This document shows positions 12,810 to 13,448 of a stretch of 13,448 nucleotides of DNA, in pieces (position 1 is the first letter of the stretch; each line of letters begins with the position of its first letter). The notes beneath the pieces were generated by a model. The model did not search any database and was not told where the DNA came from. It saw nothing but the letters and a program-made list of their open reading frames with translations. Both the position numbers and the translations under genes were made by a program. Origin of the DNA: JBMOLC01 sp049324215 (GTDB lineage: Bacteria; Patescibacteriota; Microgenomatia; UBA8517); the NCBI GenBank assembly GCA_049324215.1, contig JBMOLC010000020.1, positions 1 to 13,448 of the forward strand, read 5' to 3'.

Positions 12810-13448
12810 TACTCGGTGACGAAATTGATCAGCTTACCGGGTACAAAAACGACCTTTTTAACCTCTCTCCCCTTAAGCCACTTGGCGATATTTGGTTCTT
12901 TCCTGGCCAATTTCTCCATTTCGCCTCTCACCAAAGACTCGTCTTTCCCTACACTGAGAGTCCCTCGCAGCTTTCCGTTAATCTGGATAACCAGCTCAAT
13001 TTCCTCTTCTTTGGCTATTAACGGGTTAAATTTTGGCCAGGGGTGGGTGTGAATCGAAAACTTCTGCCCCAAAACTTCTACCCAGACCTCCTCGGCAAGG
13101 TGGGGGGCAAGGGGTGCAAGCATGAGCGCCAGACTTTTCAAGGCTTCGTCCCACTCGGCGCAACGGATTTTACCTCCCCTTTTAATCTTTCCTTGGGCTT
13201 TTTCTTCGAGCAGGTTCACAAACTCCATTAAAGAGGCTATGGCCACATTGTATCTGAAGTTTTGGATATCTGTGGTTACTTTCTTTATAGTTTGATGCAT
13301 TTTTTGGAGTATTTCTCTTGCATCCTCTTCGGCTATCAAAATAACGTCTGGGTATTCAGTAAAAAGTCTCCAAACCCGGTCGGTAAAGCGCTTCATCCCT
13401 GCGATGCCCGTGTCCCTAAAGTCGGGACTGCCGTCCATCGGCCCAATA
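12809..13448 (-). CDS. leuS: Leucyl-tRNA synthetase, C-terminal part (cut by window edge)
   Basis: The C-terminal part of LeuRS, 212 residues visible; the gene continues beyond the right edge. The open frame runs through to 13447, so the ATG at 13436-13438 is internal. The visible part starts IGP, then MDGSPDFRDTGIAGMKRF, the usual end of the catalytic region. Next comes the anticodon-binding helical domain with MLAPLAPHLAEEVW and HTHPWPKFNP, and the C-terminal domain with QINGKLRGTLSV and KVVFVPGKLINFV. The catalytic core and editing domain are outside the window. Its TAA overlaps the comEA start by one base, so this essential housekeeping gene heads the competence operon. Confidence 0.96.
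   Translation of the reverse strand, partial: IGPMDGSPDFRDTGIAGMKRFTDRVWRLFTEYPDVILIAEEDAREILQKMHQTIKKVTTDIQNFRYNVAIASLMEFVNLLEEKAQGKIKRGGKIRCAEWDEALKSLALMLAPLAPHLAEEVWVEVLGQKFSIHTHPWPKFNPLIAKEEEIELVIQINGKLRGTLSVGKDESLVRGEMEKLARKEPNIAKWLKGREVKKVVFVPGKLINFVTE

Overview
The window looks like a chromosomal segment of a Candidate Phyla Radiation (Patescibacteria) bacterium, probably close to Microgenomates. This is inferred from gene style and not from a marker tree: very tight packing, stop codons that touch or overlap, a lone mreB, a membrane-anchored PEGA-plus-propeller protein, a WecG/TagA-type glycosyltransferase with a hydrophobic insert, a ComEC split in two next to comEA and leuS, and tRNA genes without an encoded CCA. 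TGA ends four genes (glycosyltransferase, M16 peptidase, ndk, comEC-N) and TAG ends others (mreB, comEA, argS, PEGA protein), so the standard code applies and the UGA=Gly code of Gracilibacteria/SR1 is excluded.

Left part (1-3510, all minus strand): mreB, then about 370 bp without a gene, then a TagA/WecG-family glycosyltransferase, then an unknown membrane-anchored protein. That last reading frame is cut by one in-frame TAG but stays open for another 88 codons to the window edge. These look like cell-envelope and cell-shape functions. A divergent promoter region (3511-3641) separates mreB from a plus-strand gene for a PEGA/beta-propeller membrane protein.

Middle (4848-6260, plus strand): a helix-turn-helix plus LAGLIDADG-like protein runs at its 3' end into a tRNA-Arg(CCU) gene, which is followed five bases later by tRNA-Pro(CGG) and a Phd/RelE-type toxin-antitoxin pair. 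Converging on it from the right is a minus-strand pair, an M16 zinc peptidase and a long-form nucleoside diphosphate kinase (6262-8087).

Right part: a probable 47-residue gene on the plus strand (8159-8302) abuts the end of argS (minus). A 96-residue Cys-containing protein gene lies divergent from argS and overlaps, stop to stop, the end of a minus-strand operon leuS (3' part only) - comEA - comEC membrane channel - ComEC-type metallo-beta-lactamase protein. The comE genes would make the DNA-uptake apparatus; sharing an operon with leuS suggests constitutive expression.

Two features run through the window. Many genes have a -10 box only 6-9 bases before the start codon, which suggests leaderless mRNAs. 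I see no convincing intrinsic terminators, and three convergent gene pairs leave no room for them. I found no CRISPR array, insertion sequence or rRNA. The most notable points are the leaderless promoter pattern, the CDS/tRNA overlap, the heptamer repeat inside argS, the altered phosphate-binding loop of MreB and the amber-interrupted frame.
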